64,000 bases of DNA from Celerinatantimonas yamalensis (GCF_046054155.1 NZ_JBEQCT010000001.1:124001-188000); one strand, 5' to 3'; positions 44,923-54,682 are shown, numbered from the stretch's first letter. The notes: generated by a model not told the origin, from the sequence alone. Translations and numbers: made by a program.

Positions 44923-45900
44923 ATGAGCCAATATTTAGTGACTCGATTCTATGGTTTCTTCTTGGCTTCTTTTTCCCTTAAAATTCCCGCACGCTGGCAT
45001 GGTTTGACGTTGTCATCCATTTTGCTGCAATGTCAACCACTAAGCCCCGCCGAATGTTGGCAGCAGCGCTTAGCAGACGGGATGGTGCAAGTCGATGGCG
45101 TATTATGTGACAGGGAGCAACGGCTCACTCAAGGTCAGCGTCTCACTTATTGGGTCAGCGATTATATAGAACCTAATGTTTCCAACGATTGGCAAATGCT
45201 ATGGGAAAATGACGATTTTCTAGCTGTTGATAAACCAGCAGGATTACCAGTTAGTCGGACAACGCGTCACCCTACGCAACATTTGATAGGCTTGGTTCAG
45301 CAACACGGTTTTGTTGATGCGCATCTGATGCATCGTCTTGATGCTGAAACTGCGGGTGTCATCTTACTGGCTAAATCTAAATCAGTCGCGCAGCGCTGGC
45401 AGCCACGCTTGCCATCGCTCATGGTGGCAAAGCGCTATCATGCTATGGTTTGGGGCGAGCCTGATTGGGAGCATTTCCGTTTGGAATGCCAATTAAAAAC
45501 GCGATCAGACAGTGTTATTCGTTGTCAGATGCATATTTGTAGGCCAGATGAAGTTGGCCAAAATTCGATCACTCGTTTTCAAGTGTTAGAGCGTTATGGC
45601 GATACTAGCTTGATTGCTTGTGATTTAGAAACAGGGCGAAAGCATCAAATACGGGCGCATTTGGCACACTTAGGATATCCGATTGTTGGTGATAAAATAT
45701 ACTCATCGAGCGGCAAATTTTACTTAAAGCGCTTATCTGATGATTTAACAGAGCTGGATGTCCAAATTCTTGGTGCAACGCACCATTTATTACATGCTTA
45801 TCAATTAAGGTTAAAATTAGATCAACAACAAGATCCTATTACAATAACAAGTCAGTTATCTATTAACAAAGTTGTAAAAAAAAGGATTAGTACTAATTAG
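44923..45900 (+). CDS. RluA-family pseudouridine synthase
   Basis: 325 residues. An S4-like N-terminal region (about 30-80) is followed by the catalytic domain with DDFLAVDKPAGLPV and the active-site HRLDAETAG (D140). Later come ETGRKHQIRAHLAHLGYPIVGD. It isomerises a uridine in rRNA or tRNA; the target cannot be told by eye, and it differs from RluA, RluC and RluD. No strong ribosome-binding site precedes the ATG. It stands alone between the EAL gene and the tad operon. Confidence 0.88.
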   Translation: MSQYLVTRFYGFFLASFSLKIPARWHGLTLSSILLQCQPLSPAECWQQRLADGMVQVDGVLCDREQRLTQGQRLTYWVSDYIEPNVSNDWQMLWENDDFLAVDKPAGLPVSRTTRHPTQHLIGLVQQHGFVDAHLMHRLDAETAGVILLAKSKSVAQRWQPRLPSLMVAKRYHAMVWGEPDWEHFRLECQLKTRSDSVIRCQMHICRPDEVGQNSITRFQVLERYGDTSLIACDLETGRKHQIRAHLAHLGYPIVGDKIYSSSGKFYLKRLSDDLTELDVQILGATHHLLHAYQLRLKLDQQQDPITITSQLSINKVVKKRISTN

Positions 45901-46015
45901 CTATTTATTTTAATACTTGAAGGTGGATAATAAAAAAGAATTAGTAAATGGAGTCATCCTTTCGTTGGTTTTTTGTGCTAAATCAAAAAATAAGGTTTAC
46001 ATGGATAGTTTGTAA

Positions 46016-46141
46016 GGCTAACTTTAGCCCTAAGAGTGATGGCGAATGTCTCACAATGGCGGTTGAGTTATAACCGTCTAAATGACGGAACCTATCTGGT
46101 TCAACATAGCTGTTATCCTACTCCCATTGGTGATGGATAAC
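46016..46141 (+). promoter_or_regulatory. Structured leader with five hairpins ahead of flp
   Basis: Successive inverted repeats: GGCTA/TAGCC (46016-46029), CGGTT/AACCG (46060-46076), CCGTC/GACGG (46074-46088), GAACC/GGTTC (46088-46102) and GTTATCC/GGATAAC (46112-46141). The second and third share CCG at 46074-46076, so they cannot form together. The repeated GGTT/AACC blocks allow other pairings. It ends 30 nt before the pilin start. It does not fit a riboswitch consensus that I know. Confidence 0.45.
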
Positions 46142-46170
46142 CTTTAATGATGGTAACGATTGAGGATAAA

Positions 46171-46392
46171 ATGATGAATGTGATTACTTTAGGTTACGTA
46201 AAAACCAAAATAGCTTTGGAACATTTCGTAAAAGACAACCGTGGTGTAACTGCGATTGAATATGCAATTTTAGCGGTTGCCGTATCTGCTATCGTATTAG
46301 CCGTATTTGGTGGTTCGAATAGTCCACTAAAAGCCGCATTAAGTGGTGCCGTATCAACTGTTAGCGCCAATATTAATAGTGCTAATGGTTAG
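46171..46392 (+). CDS. flp: Flp-type pilin
   Basis: 73-residue major pilin precursor of the Tad pilus. A basic leader ends in G, followed by the processed N-terminus VTAIEYAILAVAVSAIVLAV, with the Glu-5/Tyr-6 pair characteristic of Flp pilins. TadV should cleave at the Gly-Val bond. The ATG at 46171 (or the next codon) lies 5-6 nt after GAGG; an earlier in-frame ATG at 46147 has no site. A hairpin after the gene probably keeps pilin expression above that of the assembly genes. Confidence 0.95.
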   Translation: MMNVITLGYVKTKIALEHFVKDNRGVTAIEYAILAVAVSAIVLAVFGGSNSPLKAALSGAVSTVSANINSANG

Positions 46393-46435
46393 TTAATATT
46401 ATATTAGTTAGTGAAGCACTTAAAAATCGTGGATT

Positions 46436-46462
46436 ATATTGGTGGGATATTCCCGCCAATAT
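46436..46462 (+). terminator. Hairpin between flp and tadV (attenuator)
   Basis: An 11-bp stem ATATTGGTGGG / CCCGCCAATAT with one G-T pair and a 5-nt loop lies 43 nt after flp. The following TGTTAAAT is a weak T-tract, suiting partial termination. Confidence 0.7.
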
Positions 46463-46471
46463 TGTTAAATA

Positions 46472-46912
46472 ATGACAAGTTTTTATTGTTTAGTCGTTGG
46501 TTTAATTTTTATTTCGTATTTAGATATTCGTTATCGACGCGTAAACAATAAATATTTGGCTGTAGTATTAATGTTTATTGGCCTAGTATTGTGGCGAGAG
46601 CAACATTTTCCATACAACGTTGCCATAATCGTTTGCGTGTTAGTTGTTGGCGTATTGCTTTCAAATCTGCGTATTTTAGGTGCAGCTGATAGCAAGTTGA
46701 TAGCTATTCTGCTTTTAGCCATCCCGCCTAAACTAATTGTGCTATTAGTGTTTTTTACTGCAGTTGGAGTACTGATCAGTTGTATTGTTTTTTATGCCGC
46801 GGTTTGGTGTGATCGGGTGGAACGCGCCAAAGGTATTCCTTTGGTACCAGCTATTAGCGCAGCTGGCCTATTCTGTGTCTGGATATCATTAATTAATGGA
46901 TTAGTGCTGTGA
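46472..46912 (+). CDS. tadV: Prepilin peptidase TadV (A24 family)
   Basis: 146-residue polytopic aspartic protease that processes Flp and the pseudopilins TadE/TadF. The two catalytic aspartates lie in YLDIRYRRVNNKYL and in LGAADSKLIA (here GAAD rather than the usual GxGD). It has about four helices and lacks the N-methyltransferase domain of PilD, as is normal for TadV. Its stop overlaps the rcpC start by 4 nt. Confidence 0.92.
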   Translation: MTSFYCLVVGLIFISYLDIRYRRVNNKYLAVVLMFIGLVLWREQHFPYNVAIIVCVLVVGVLLSNLRILGAADSKLIAILLLAIPPKLIVLLVFFTAVGVLISCIVFYAAVWCDRVERAKGIPLVPAISAAGLFCVWISLINGLVL

Positions 46913-47709
46913 ACTCTAAATTAATATTTGTCATTGCCTTTTTGGCTATATTTCTCGGATTAGCCGCCATGACGGGGGTGTTTTCACCTAAACCTGCGCC
47001 ACCTCCGTCTGTTGTCAAAGCGCCAGTTGAAGTAAAAGTGAACTTTTGGATTGCTCGACGTGATCTGCTTAAAGGTCAACCTGTTACTCAAGCGGATTTA
47101 ATCGAGAAGCGCTTACCTATCTCTCAAGCAAAAGCGTTTTCTGTTGAGCAAAACCAATCGGTCGAATTCGTGCCAGGGATGGTGGCTCGCTTTAGTATTC
47201 AAGCGAATCAGGCCGTTCGTGGGAGTGATTTTGCGACACCGAAAAGTCGTGATTATTTAACTCTGGTGACTCCACCTGATAAAATTGCTTACCCTGTTCC
47301 TATTTCTGCGAGCGATCTTGCCACGATGCGGATTAATGCGAGCGATTATGTCAATGTGATGCTGCTATCGTCTCCAGGCGGGGATGTTCACACCCAGCAA
47401 AGTAGCTTTAATAATATTGGTAATCTATCAGTTTCTTCTTTATTTAAGTCGGTTAAAGTTGTGTCCGTTGAACCCGCAAGTGGGGATTCAAAGCAAAGTC
47501 ATGTGCTACTTGCTATGTCACAAGAGCAAATTGCTAAATTGATCATTGCCCAACGGATTGGGTTAATTTATATCTTCCGAGGGAGTATAGATACCGACCA
47601 ACCTTTGCATGATGTGCTCATTCGTGATGTTCTGCCAAGTTATAGCTCGGTCAAAGAATTACGAGGGTCGGCATCTTCTGCTTCAATCTCAAGAGCTCAG
47701 GTGAACTAA
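46909..47709 (+). CDS. rcpC: Flp pilus assembly protein RcpC/CpaB
   Basis: 266 residues. An N-terminal membrane helix (about 4-22), a proline-rich linker and a SAF domain (FWIARRDLLKGQPVTQADLIEKRLPI) lead into a periplasmic RcpC domain. It is thought to stabilise or gate the secretin RcpA. The start is a GTG coupled to tadV. Confidence 0.93.
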   Translation: MNSKLIFVIAFLAIFLGLAAMTGVFSPKPAPPPSVVKAPVEVKVNFWIARRDLLKGQPVTQADLIEKRLPISQAKAFSVEQNQSVEFVPGMVARFSIQANQAVRGSDFATPKSRDYLTLVTPPDKIAYPVPISASDLATMRINASDYVNVMLLSSPGGDVHTQQSSFNNIGNLSVSSLFKSVKVVSVEPASGDSKQSHVLLAMSQEQIAKLIIAQRIGLIYIFRGSIDTDQPLHDVLIRDVLPSYSSVKELRGSASSASISRAQVN

Positions 47710-47711
47710 TC

Positions 47712-49076
47712 ATGATAAAAAAAATAATACGATGGGTGCTAATAGGATGGAGCATCCTGAGTTTGCCCGTGTATGCAGCCCTTTTGAATTTAACGACGGG
47801 AGGGGCGAAAACACTACATGTTCAGCAACTCGCTGATACGGTTTTTGTGGCGAACCCACAAATTGCAGATTACCGAGTTCTTGATGGACATCGTATTGTC
47901 ATTTTTGGCAAATCGGTCGGAACCACATCGCTGATTATTTACGATAAGGCGGGTAATACATTATTAAATCGCCAAATTGTGGTGAATCAAGGCATGGAAA
48001 ATATCGAACAGCAGATCGCGATTCGTTATCCTGACTTAGCGATCAGTGTCTCAAATATTGGTGACCAAGTTGTACTCAGTGGTGAAGTGCCAGATATTCA
48101 AACTCGGGATGATATCTATCAATTGGTAGGGGTTTTACTGAAAAAATCAGTGGATCATACCAAAACCGTCTCGCTCAAAAACGCCGGCTCAGTTTCATCA
48201 ACTGGAACTGGTGGAAATTCGGGATCTGATGAGAAGTTGGACTATTTAACCCAAAATCATTATTCAGGCGTTATTGATAATTTGAAAGTAGGCGGAGTTA
48301 AACAGGTGAATGTGAAGCTCTCAGTTGCAGAGGTTTCCACATCTTACGTTCAGGAATTAGGCGCTAAATGGGGTTCAATGGTTGACAATAGCTTTCAGGG
48401 TAATGGTCAATTTTTCAACTATTTAAATAGCTTTAGTGCCAGTAATATTGCTACCTTTATTTCGGCATTGGATAATGACAGTGTCGGGCAGATTTTAGCG
48501 CAACCTAATTTATCGGTGATCTCGGGTGAAACAGCGAGTTTTCTTGTCGGTGGTGAGCTACCTATCGTTACCAATTATGATAATTCGTATCAAGTTACTT
48601 ATAAAGAGTATGGAGTGAAACTTAGCGTAGGTGCTAAGGTATTAAATGATAATAAAATTCGTTTAACATTATCTCCGGAAGTAAGTGCTAAGGATAGTAC
48701 CTATACCTCAACATTAGCTGATATCCCAGCATTTAAGACTCGAAAAGCGACAACTACTGTGGAATTAGGTGATGGGCAGAGTTTTGTCTTAGGCGGTTTG
48801 CTCAGTAAAGACGAGGAAGAGACACTGCAAAAAGTTCCATTTATTGGTGATTTGCCCATTTTAGGCGCGTTATTTCGCTATACCTCAACAACGCGTAAAA
48901 ATACCGAATTAGTCATTGTTGCAACGGTTAACTTAGTTAAACCAATTTCACCTCAGGATGTGAGGCTACCGACGATGGAACGGACATCTGTTTTGAACCG
49001 CTGGTTGGGAATCAACGAACAACATGTCAGTGCTGATACGCAAGCGGTGATCACTTCAGGGGGATTTAAGCAATGA
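47712..49076 (+). CDS. rcpA: Outer-membrane secretin RcpA/CpaC
   Basis: 454 residues forming the pilus pore. The signal peptide (to about residue 22) is followed by a pilus-formation N-domain (ANPQIADYRVLDGHRIVIFGK), a BON-like segment and the secretin core. The core shows ILAQPNLSVISGETASFLVGGELPI-type strands and VPFIGDLPILGALFRY. It overlaps the next gene by 4 nt. Confidence 0.95.
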   Translation: MIKKIIRWVLIGWSILSLPVYAALLNLTTGGAKTLHVQQLADTVFVANPQIADYRVLDGHRIVIFGKSVGTTSLIIYDKAGNTLLNRQIVVNQGMENIEQQIAIRYPDLAISVSNIGDQVVLSGEVPDIQTRDDIYQLVGVLLKKSVDHTKTVSLKNAGSVSSTGTGGNSGSDEKLDYLTQNHYSGVIDNLKVGGVKQVNVKLSVAEVSTSYVQELGAKWGSMVDNSFQGNGQFFNYLNSFSASNIATFISALDNDSVGQILAQPNLSVISGETASFLVGGELPIVTNYDNSYQVTYKEYGVKLSVGAKVLNDNKIRLTLSPEVSAKDSTYTSTLADIPAFKTRKATTTVELGDGQSFVLGGLLSKDEEETLQKVPFIGDLPILGALFRYTSTTRKNTELVIVATVNLVKPISPQDVRLPTMERTSVLNRWLGINEQHVSADTQAVITSGGFKQ

Positions 49077-49552
49077 GACAACTTGTCATTCTCATCTTAA
49101 CAGCGACATTGCTATCGGCATGTAGTAGTAGTGTGAAGCAGTCACAAGGACCTGAATTCAGTCTCAAACCAACGACTCAGGTATGGCATTTTAATCAACC
49201 ATTGAGCCAAGCGGCATGGACGCAAATTAAACAACAGTTAACGCCTACTCTGGACAATCTGCGCATTTATCCCATCATGATTAGCGGTTCATCGCATTAT
49301 CAAGCGCGTGTCGCTGCATTACAGCATTGGCTCTTACGCCAAGGCGTGCAAAATAGCCACATTCGTATTAGCCATCAACAGAGCGGCGGTGTGACATTGC
49401 AACTGGTTCGTTATCAGGTTGGCGGCGCAGATTGTCAGCCTCCTCGCGTTCTCTATAAACTGGGTGAAATGCAGCACAACGATTTATGTGCAGTGACGAT
49501 GTTGCGTTGGCAATCTATGGTCTATCCAGAACATATGCTTGGAGCGCAATAG
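49073..49552 (+). CDS. rcpB: Tad-locus lipoprotein (RcpB/CpaD position)
   Basis: 159 residues. The lipobox LLSACSSS places the lipidated cysteine at about residue 17. The rest is a small periplasmic domain with two cysteines (ADCQ, DLCA) that could form a disulfide. Sequence alone is weak for CpaD or RcpB; the call rests on its place between rcpA and tadZ and on the lipoprotein signal. RcpB-type proteins support the secretin in the outer membrane. Confidence 0.75.
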   Translation: MRQLVILILTATLLSACSSSVKQSQGPEFSLKPTTQVWHFNQPLSQAAWTQIKQQLTPTLDNLRIYPIMISGSSHYQARVAALQHWLLRQGVQNSHIRISHQQSGGVTLQLVRYQVGGADCQPPRVLYKLGEMQHNDLCAVTMLRWQSMVYPEHMLGAQ

Positions 49553-49553
49553 T

Positions 49554-50810
49554 ATGGCCATATTGGAACTCTCAGAGCTACTGAAAAAGGAATCTGTCCC
49601 AGCGGCTGCTAAAAAAACGATAGCCTCGACGGTGCTCTTTTACCAAAGTAGTGAATGCGCTGAATTAATTGCAGAAGCATATCGCTTTGAAGGCTATGAA
49701 CTGCCCGAAATGCTCGATAATAAGGACCCTGTTATTAGTGATTATGTCGATGAACATAATCCTGAAATTGTATTGTTAGAACTGAATAAAAGCCGTGAAG
49801 TTGCCAAAGATGCTGAACGCATTAGCCATATGTTGCCTAACCATAGTTCAGTGATTGTTATCGGTCAAGAAGATGCTATTTCAACTATCCGTAATTTAAA
49901 AGCCCTCGGGTTCTATTATCTTTTTTGGCCAGTGACCAAGCATGAGTTGATCGACTTTGTTGTAGGTGTCTCTGACAACCGTTTGCGTCAACGTGGTCCT
50001 GGGCAAAACCGCAAAGCTAAATATATTGGTATTTACGGCTCTAAAGGTGGCGTCGGCGCATCCCTTATTGCCTCTGAAATTGCATACACATTATCTGATC
50101 TTAAAAGTTCAACGTGCATTCTGGTTGATCACAATTATGAAGGGGGCAATATGGATGTCATGTTGGCCCGTGACGATTTGCATAAAAGTAATTTGCAAAC
50201 AGGTAGCATTGCGGCCTCTTTGGATAGTTCTGCGGCCAAAGCACTGATGAGTGATGTCACCGATCGTCTCAGCTATCTGGCTTTGAATGGTGAGCAGCGC
50301 TCGCATGAAGAGATGCGTGATTTGACCGATAATATGGTCGAGCTTGTTGCCAAAGATAGTAATTTTGTGGTCGAGGATCTATCTGCGAGCGTAGATTTTA
50401 GCCGTCATTTAGATTGGATGACTCAGCGCTACGATAGTTTACTCGTCGTTATTGAACCTTCCGTTTCCTCGATTCGTGAAGCCAGTCGCACTTTGAGTGC
50501 TATTCGAAAAAAACGGGTTGAGTTAGATCATCCATTACGGTTGTTGATTGTTCTTAATCAACGTCTTCCTGAGAAATACAATTCCGTTACCTATCAAGAG
50601 ATAGAAAAATATCTGGGAATGAAAGTGGATATCGTGATCCCATTTATTCCTGAAGTGAATCAAATGAAGCTTTATCAAAAGCATCTGTATAACTCGAAGA
50701 CCAAGGCTTTAAAGCCACTACGTCATTTAGTTAAACTGATTATGGGTGAGCAAACTCAATCAGTTTCACCGCTTGCGCGCTTAACTAAAATGCTACGTTT
50801 AAAAGGATAA
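49554..50810 (+). CDS. tadZ: Tad pilus localisation ATPase-like protein TadZ/CpaE
   Basis: 418 residues. A receiver-like N-terminal domain (about 20-145) precedes a MinD/ParA-type domain. Its P-loop reads GSKGGVGAS (about 162-170), lacking the usual second lysine, as seen in other TadZ proteins. It marks the assembly site, often the pole. The ATG at 49554 follows GGAG; the gene starts just after the rcpB stop. Confidence 0.93.
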   Translation: MAILELSELLKKESVPAAAKKTIASTVLFYQSSECAELIAEAYRFEGYELPEMLDNKDPVISDYVDEHNPEIVLLELNKSREVAKDAERISHMLPNHSSVIVIGQEDAISTIRNLKALGFYYLFWPVTKHELIDFVVGVSDNRLRQRGPGQNRKAKYIGIYGSKGGVGASLIASEIAYTLSDLKSSTCILVDHNYEGGNMDVMLARDDLHKSNLQTGSIAASLDSSAAKALMSDVTDRLSYLALNGEQRSHEEMRDLTDNMVELVAKDSNFVVEDLSASVDFSRHLDWMTQRYDSLLVVIEPSVSSIREASRTLSAIRKKRVELDHPLRLLIVLNQRLPEKYNSVTYQEIEKYLGMKVDIVIPFIPEVNQMKLYQKHLYNSKTKALKPLRHLVKLIMGEQTQSVSPLARLTKMLRLKG

Positions 50811-50813
50811 TGT

Positions 50814-52088
50814 GTGGCGACAACTAAGGATATTTACAAGCAGCTCCGTTCTCGCATTTTCGATGTAATTGATGCTCAAGCATTGAGTACTCTTACACCC
50901 GTACAGCTTCGTGAGCAATTAGGCGAAGCGGTTGATCTTTTGATCACTCAGCAACGCTTGCCAGTTCCTCGGTTGGTTCGTAATGAGTTTGTTGGCAACT
51001 TACGTGATGAGTTGATTGGCCTTGGCCCAATTCAGCCACTGATGGATGATGATAGCATTAACGATATTATGGTTAATGGTCCTGATCATGTTTTTATTGA
51101 GCGTAATGGCGTCGTTGAAAAATCTGATATTACCTTTGTAGATGCGGAACAAGTTTTAGAAATTGCTAAACGTATTGCCTCAAGAGTGGGTCGACGTGTC
51201 GATGAATCGGTGCCGATGTGTGATGCGCGATTACCTGACGGGAGCCGTGTCAACATTGTGGCTCCGCCGATTGCGATTGATGGTACATCTATCTCTATTC
51301 GTAAATTTAAGAAGCAGAAATTAGGATTAGAAGATCTGGCTCATAATGGCTCGATGAGCACCGAGATGGCGCAATTGCTTGCTATTGCTGCACGCTGCCG
51401 GCTGAATGTAGTTATCTCAGGCGGGACAGGGTCGGGGAAAACGACCTTGCTGAATGCTTTATCAAATTATATTTCGCCTAAAGAGCGTATCGTCACGATT
51501 GAAGATGCTGCTGAGTTACAGTTACAGCAGCCGCATGTGGTTCGCCTTGAAACACGCACCGCCGGAATTGAAGGCTCGGGAGCAATAGGGCAGAGGGAAT
51601 TAGTGATTAACTCGTTACGTATGCGCCCTGATCGCGTTATTGTTGGGGAGTGTCGTGGTGCCGAAGCCTTTGAAATGTTGCAAGCAATGAATACTGGCCA
51701 TGATGGGTCGATGACGACTTTGCATGCGAACTCGGCTAGAGACGCTATATCGAGGATCGAGAGTATGGTAATGATGGCCACTTCATCACTGCCATTAGAA
51801 GCAATTAGGCGAACAATTGTGAGTGCCGTGGATGTGATTATTCAGATATCACGTTTGCATGATGGTAGTCGTAGATTAATGAGCATTAGCGAAGTTGTTG
51901 GTTTAGAAGGGCAATCAGTTGTGCTAGAAGAAATTTTTCGCTTTCAACCAGATGCGACTCAAATTGAAGGAAAAGTTGCTGGTAGCTATGTTACGTCTGG
52001 ATTGATGCAGCGATCTGTATTAATGGAAAAAGCTCGATTCTTTGGTCTGCAAAATGATTTAAATAGTGTTTTTGGTCGGAGGGGATAA
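50814..52088 (+). CDS. tadA: Tad pilus secretion ATPase TadA
   Basis: 424-residue hexameric ATPase powering pilus assembly. Walker A GGTGSGKTT is near 203-211, the Asp box is seen at IVTIEDAAELQL, and the Walker B region is RPDRVIVGECRGAEAFEMLQAMNTGHDGS, with the histidine box at TTLHANS. The GTG start follows AAGGA. The gene overlaps tadB by 1 nt. Confidence 0.97.
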   Translation: MATTKDIYKQLRSRIFDVIDAQALSTLTPVQLREQLGEAVDLLITQQRLPVPRLVRNEFVGNLRDELIGLGPIQPLMDDDSINDIMVNGPDHVFIERNGVVEKSDITFVDAEQVLEIAKRIASRVGRRVDESVPMCDARLPDGSRVNIVAPPIAIDGTSISIRKFKKQKLGLEDLAHNGSMSTEMAQLLAIAARCRLNVVISGGTGSGKTTLLNALSNYISPKERIVTIEDAAELQLQQPHVVRLETRTAGIEGSGAIGQRELVINSLRMRPDRVIVGECRGAEAFEMLQAMNTGHDGSMTTLHANSARDAISRIESMVMMATSSLPLEAIRRTIVSAVDVIIQISRLHDGSRRLMSISEVVGLEGQSVVLEEIFRFQPDATQIEGKVAGSYVTSGLMQRSVLMEKARFFGLQNDLNSVFGRRG

Positions 52089-53011
52089 TGCCATTTCTAC
52101 TTGGACTTGCGGCATTTATTTTAGGGGGGATTTTACTCGTCACGCAGTTTTATCATAAACGTAAGAAATTAGATTTTTTTACGTCAAAAGATAATGAAAA
52201 GATCAAAACTGATTTGATCGATCAAAGCGTGATTGATCTGAGGGCATTGACTAAGATCGCATTGCATCGGCGGATACTTTTTTATTTGATGAGTATCACT
52301 ATCCCACTCGGGGAACGTGTTGGCATAAAAGTTTTTTTCTACTATTTGGTATGGCTCATCATCGGTGGTGTGCTTAACTATTATTTTTTGAGTTTTGATC
52401 TACTTATCGTCTTGGCTTGTATCTTTGTTACCGCTACCTTTTTCGGTAACTATCTGTTGAAACATATCGCCAAAAAGCATTTTAATGATAACTTTCCGGA
52501 TGCACTGAATTTGTTGGCGAGTGCGATCTCTGCAGGCGAGAGCCTCATGCATGCTATTATTTATGTTGGTGAGCAGATGCATAACGATGTTGGTTTAGAA
52601 TTTAAGCGGATGGGGGAGCGTTTACAAATAGGTGAGTCGCCTCACGTTGTATTGGCTAAAACCTGTATTCGTATGCCTTATCCCGAATTTGTTTTCTTTT
52701 CTATTACATTACGTGCAAATATTGAACGAGGTGGGCAACTTCGCGATATTATTCAGCAGTTAAACCGTGTGATGTTCGATGCGCGCGCGCTGGATAAGAA
52801 AAAGAGTGCGATGACAGCCGAAGCAAGAATGTCCGCAAAGATCGTTTTCGTTATCCCATTTGGATTTCTGGTGCTAATGAAATTTTTATCGCCTGAAAAT
52901 TTTAATTATGTATTGACAGACCCCACGGGGCGTTACCTCCTTTATTATGTTATCGCGAGCGAGTTTGTTGGGATGCTCATCATATCTGCGCTGATGAAGG
53001 GGATAAAATGA
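52088..53011 (+). CDS. tadB: Tad pilus inner-membrane platform protein TadB
   Basis: 307 residues with a type II secretion F domain (about 130-260, FPDALNLLASAISAGESL...GEQMHND). It has membrane helices at the start, at 85-120 and at the C-terminus. With TadC it forms the platform on which TadA acts. Its stop overlaps tadC in an ATGA. Confidence 0.95.
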   Translation: MPFLLGLAAFILGGILLVTQFYHKRKKLDFFTSKDNEKIKTDLIDQSVIDLRALTKIALHRRILFYLMSITIPLGERVGIKVFFYYLVWLIIGGVLNYYFLSFDLLIVLACIFVTATFFGNYLLKHIAKKHFNDNFPDALNLLASAISAGESLMHAIIYVGEQMHNDVGLEFKRMGERLQIGESPHVVLAKTCIRMPYPEFVFFSITLRANIERGGQLRDIIQQLNRVMFDARALDKKKSAMTAEARMSAKIVFVIPFGFLVLMKFLSPENFNYVLTDPTGRYLLYYVIASEFVGMLIISALMKGIK

Positions 53012-53889
53012 ACATCGGTACAATGGTTTCAGTTGCTATTCTCGCTGGATTAGCGTTATTGCTTGCCTCTTTAATTATTCTGATGTTAAGGGCGTTTTCT
53101 CGTGAACGTAAATTAAAAAATTTCATTATTAAACAGCAAGCTGAAGAGACATGGCGAGATAAAATTTTAGAGTTTAGTCAGCGTTTTACTAGTTTTAACC
53201 ATGAAAGTGTCTCTCAAGATTTTATTGCGGCAGGTATTTATAACGAACGGTATGCACTATTTTTCTTTCCACTGAAATATGGTGGATTTATTCTCTCAGC
53301 GTTAGTTATCTATCTGTTTCGCCAGAATATAGGTCTATCTGACTCGATGCACCTGATGGCCATTATTGCAACGCTAGCTGTTGTATTTATTATTGCGCCA
53401 GATATGTATTTACGCCAACGCAAGCAGCAATTGACCCGAAAAATATCTCAAAATTTACCTTATCTCATTGACTTGTTGAGTGTATGTGTTCAAACAGGAA
53501 TGACCATCGAAGCGGGTTTTATCTATCTAACTAAAGAAATGGCTAGTTTTGATAGGGATCTGGCTTATGCACTACAAAAAACGACCGATCGTTCTAAAGT
53601 GGTCGGGTTATCTAAATCACTCGAAGAGTTACTCGTTCGAGTCCCGAGTAATGAAATGCGCTCATTTGTGCATACGATTAATCAAAGTTTACAGTATGGG
53701 TCATCTATTTATAAAGTGTTACTCATGTTGTCCAAAGATATTCGTGAGTTACAAATGCTCACTCTGGAAGAAAAAGTTGGGAAGTTGTCTGCTAAAATGT
53801 CAATCCCTTTGATTGTCTTTATTATGTTACCTGTTGCGATTTTAACGGCCGGACCAGGGGTAATGAGGTTGTTTTATCATGGTTTCTAA
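53008..53889 (+). CDS. tadC: Tad pilus inner-membrane platform protein TadC
   Basis: 293 residues. The second T2SSF-domain protein, with LPYLIDLLSVCVQTGMTIEAGF and KLSAKMSIPLIVFIMLPVAIL as family blocks, and helices at about 5-27, 85-130 and 270-290. It overlaps tadD by 11 nt. Confidence 0.95.
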   Translation: MNIGTMVSVAILAGLALLLASLIILMLRAFSRERKLKNFIIKQQAEETWRDKILEFSQRFTSFNHESVSQDFIAAGIYNERYALFFFPLKYGGFILSALVIYLFRQNIGLSDSMHLMAIIATLAVVFIIAPDMYLRQRKQQLTRKISQNLPYLIDLLSVCVQTGMTIEAGFIYLTKEMASFDRDLAYALQKTTDRSKVVGLSKSLEELLVRVPSNEMRSFVHTINQSLQYGSSIYKVLLMLSKDIRELQMLTLEEKVGKLSAKMSIPLIVFIMLPVAILTAGPGVMRLFYHGF

Positions 53890-54682
53890 CAAGCTATATA
53901 CATTTACTATTTTTGGTTGTGTTATGTTGTTGAGCGCTTGTAGTTCAGGTCGTCAATCTGGTGGTGGTTTTATGCAACAACGGCAATTTGTCTCACAGGC
54001 ATCTGCTCAAGCAGATAAACCTTTGACAACAAGTCAAAAGGTTGAACTGATGGAGAAGGCGCAAAATTATCCAGGATTGGTTACATACTACAAACATCAG
54101 CTTGAGCAAGATGATAGTCAATCTGTTCGACTTAGCTTAGCAAAAACGTATTATGAATCAGGTGATATTAATTCAGCACTATTTCAGCTTAGCTATTTAA
54201 AAGCGCATACACAGCCAAATGCAAAAATTAATTATTTAATGGCACAATGCTTTTATTACCAAAAAGATTATACGAAGGCACTTCGAGAAGTGAATATAGC
54301 TATCGTTCTTGACCCAAAAGATGCCAAAAATTATAACTTGCAAGGTGTGATCAGCGCCAGTCTTGATGATTTTATCTCTGCTCGGCGGGCTTTTGAGAAA
54401 GCTAGAAGTTTATTTTATAGTGATGCCATTGTGCTTAATAACTTGGCGATGGTTGATATATATCAGAATCAATATCAACGGGCTATCGATCTTTTAATGC
54501 CGATGTATAAAAACGGTCAAGCGGATAAAAAAATTCGAGCTAATTTACTGATTGCTTTAGCGAAGGTTCATCAACTTGGTCTTTTTGAAGAAGTTTATGG
54601 GAATGCAGATCTCGATAAAGCTAAACGTGTTTATAATCAGCTCAATATGAAAACAGTGAAAGGGACAAAACCATGGAACTAA
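53879..54682 (+). CDS. tadD: Tad pilus TPR lipoprotein TadD
   Basis: 267 residues. The lipobox MLLSACSSG is at about 17-24, followed by at least four TPR-like repeats (about 70-230), including ALREVNIAIVLDPKDAKNYN. TadD is a pilotin-like outer-membrane lipoprotein for secretin assembly. It overlaps both neighbours. Confidence 0.92.
   Translation: MVSNKLYTFTIFGCVMLLSACSSGRQSGGGFMQQRQFVSQASAQADKPLTTSQKVELMEKAQNYPGLVTYYKHQLEQDDSQSVRLSLAKTYYESGDINSALFQLSYLKAHTQPNAKINYLMAQCFYYQKDYTKALREVNIAIVLDPKDAKNYNLQGVISASLDDFISARRAFEKARSLFYSDAIVLNNLAMVDIYQNQYQRAIDLLMPMYKNGQADKKIRANLLIALAKVHQLGLFEEVYGNADLDKAKRVYNQLNMKTVKGTKPWN

Noticed and set aside
46016..46141. c-di-GMP (GEMM) riboswitch ahead of flp
   Set aside because: The conserved GEMM blocks are missing; only simple hairpins are present, so it is reported as an unassigned leader.
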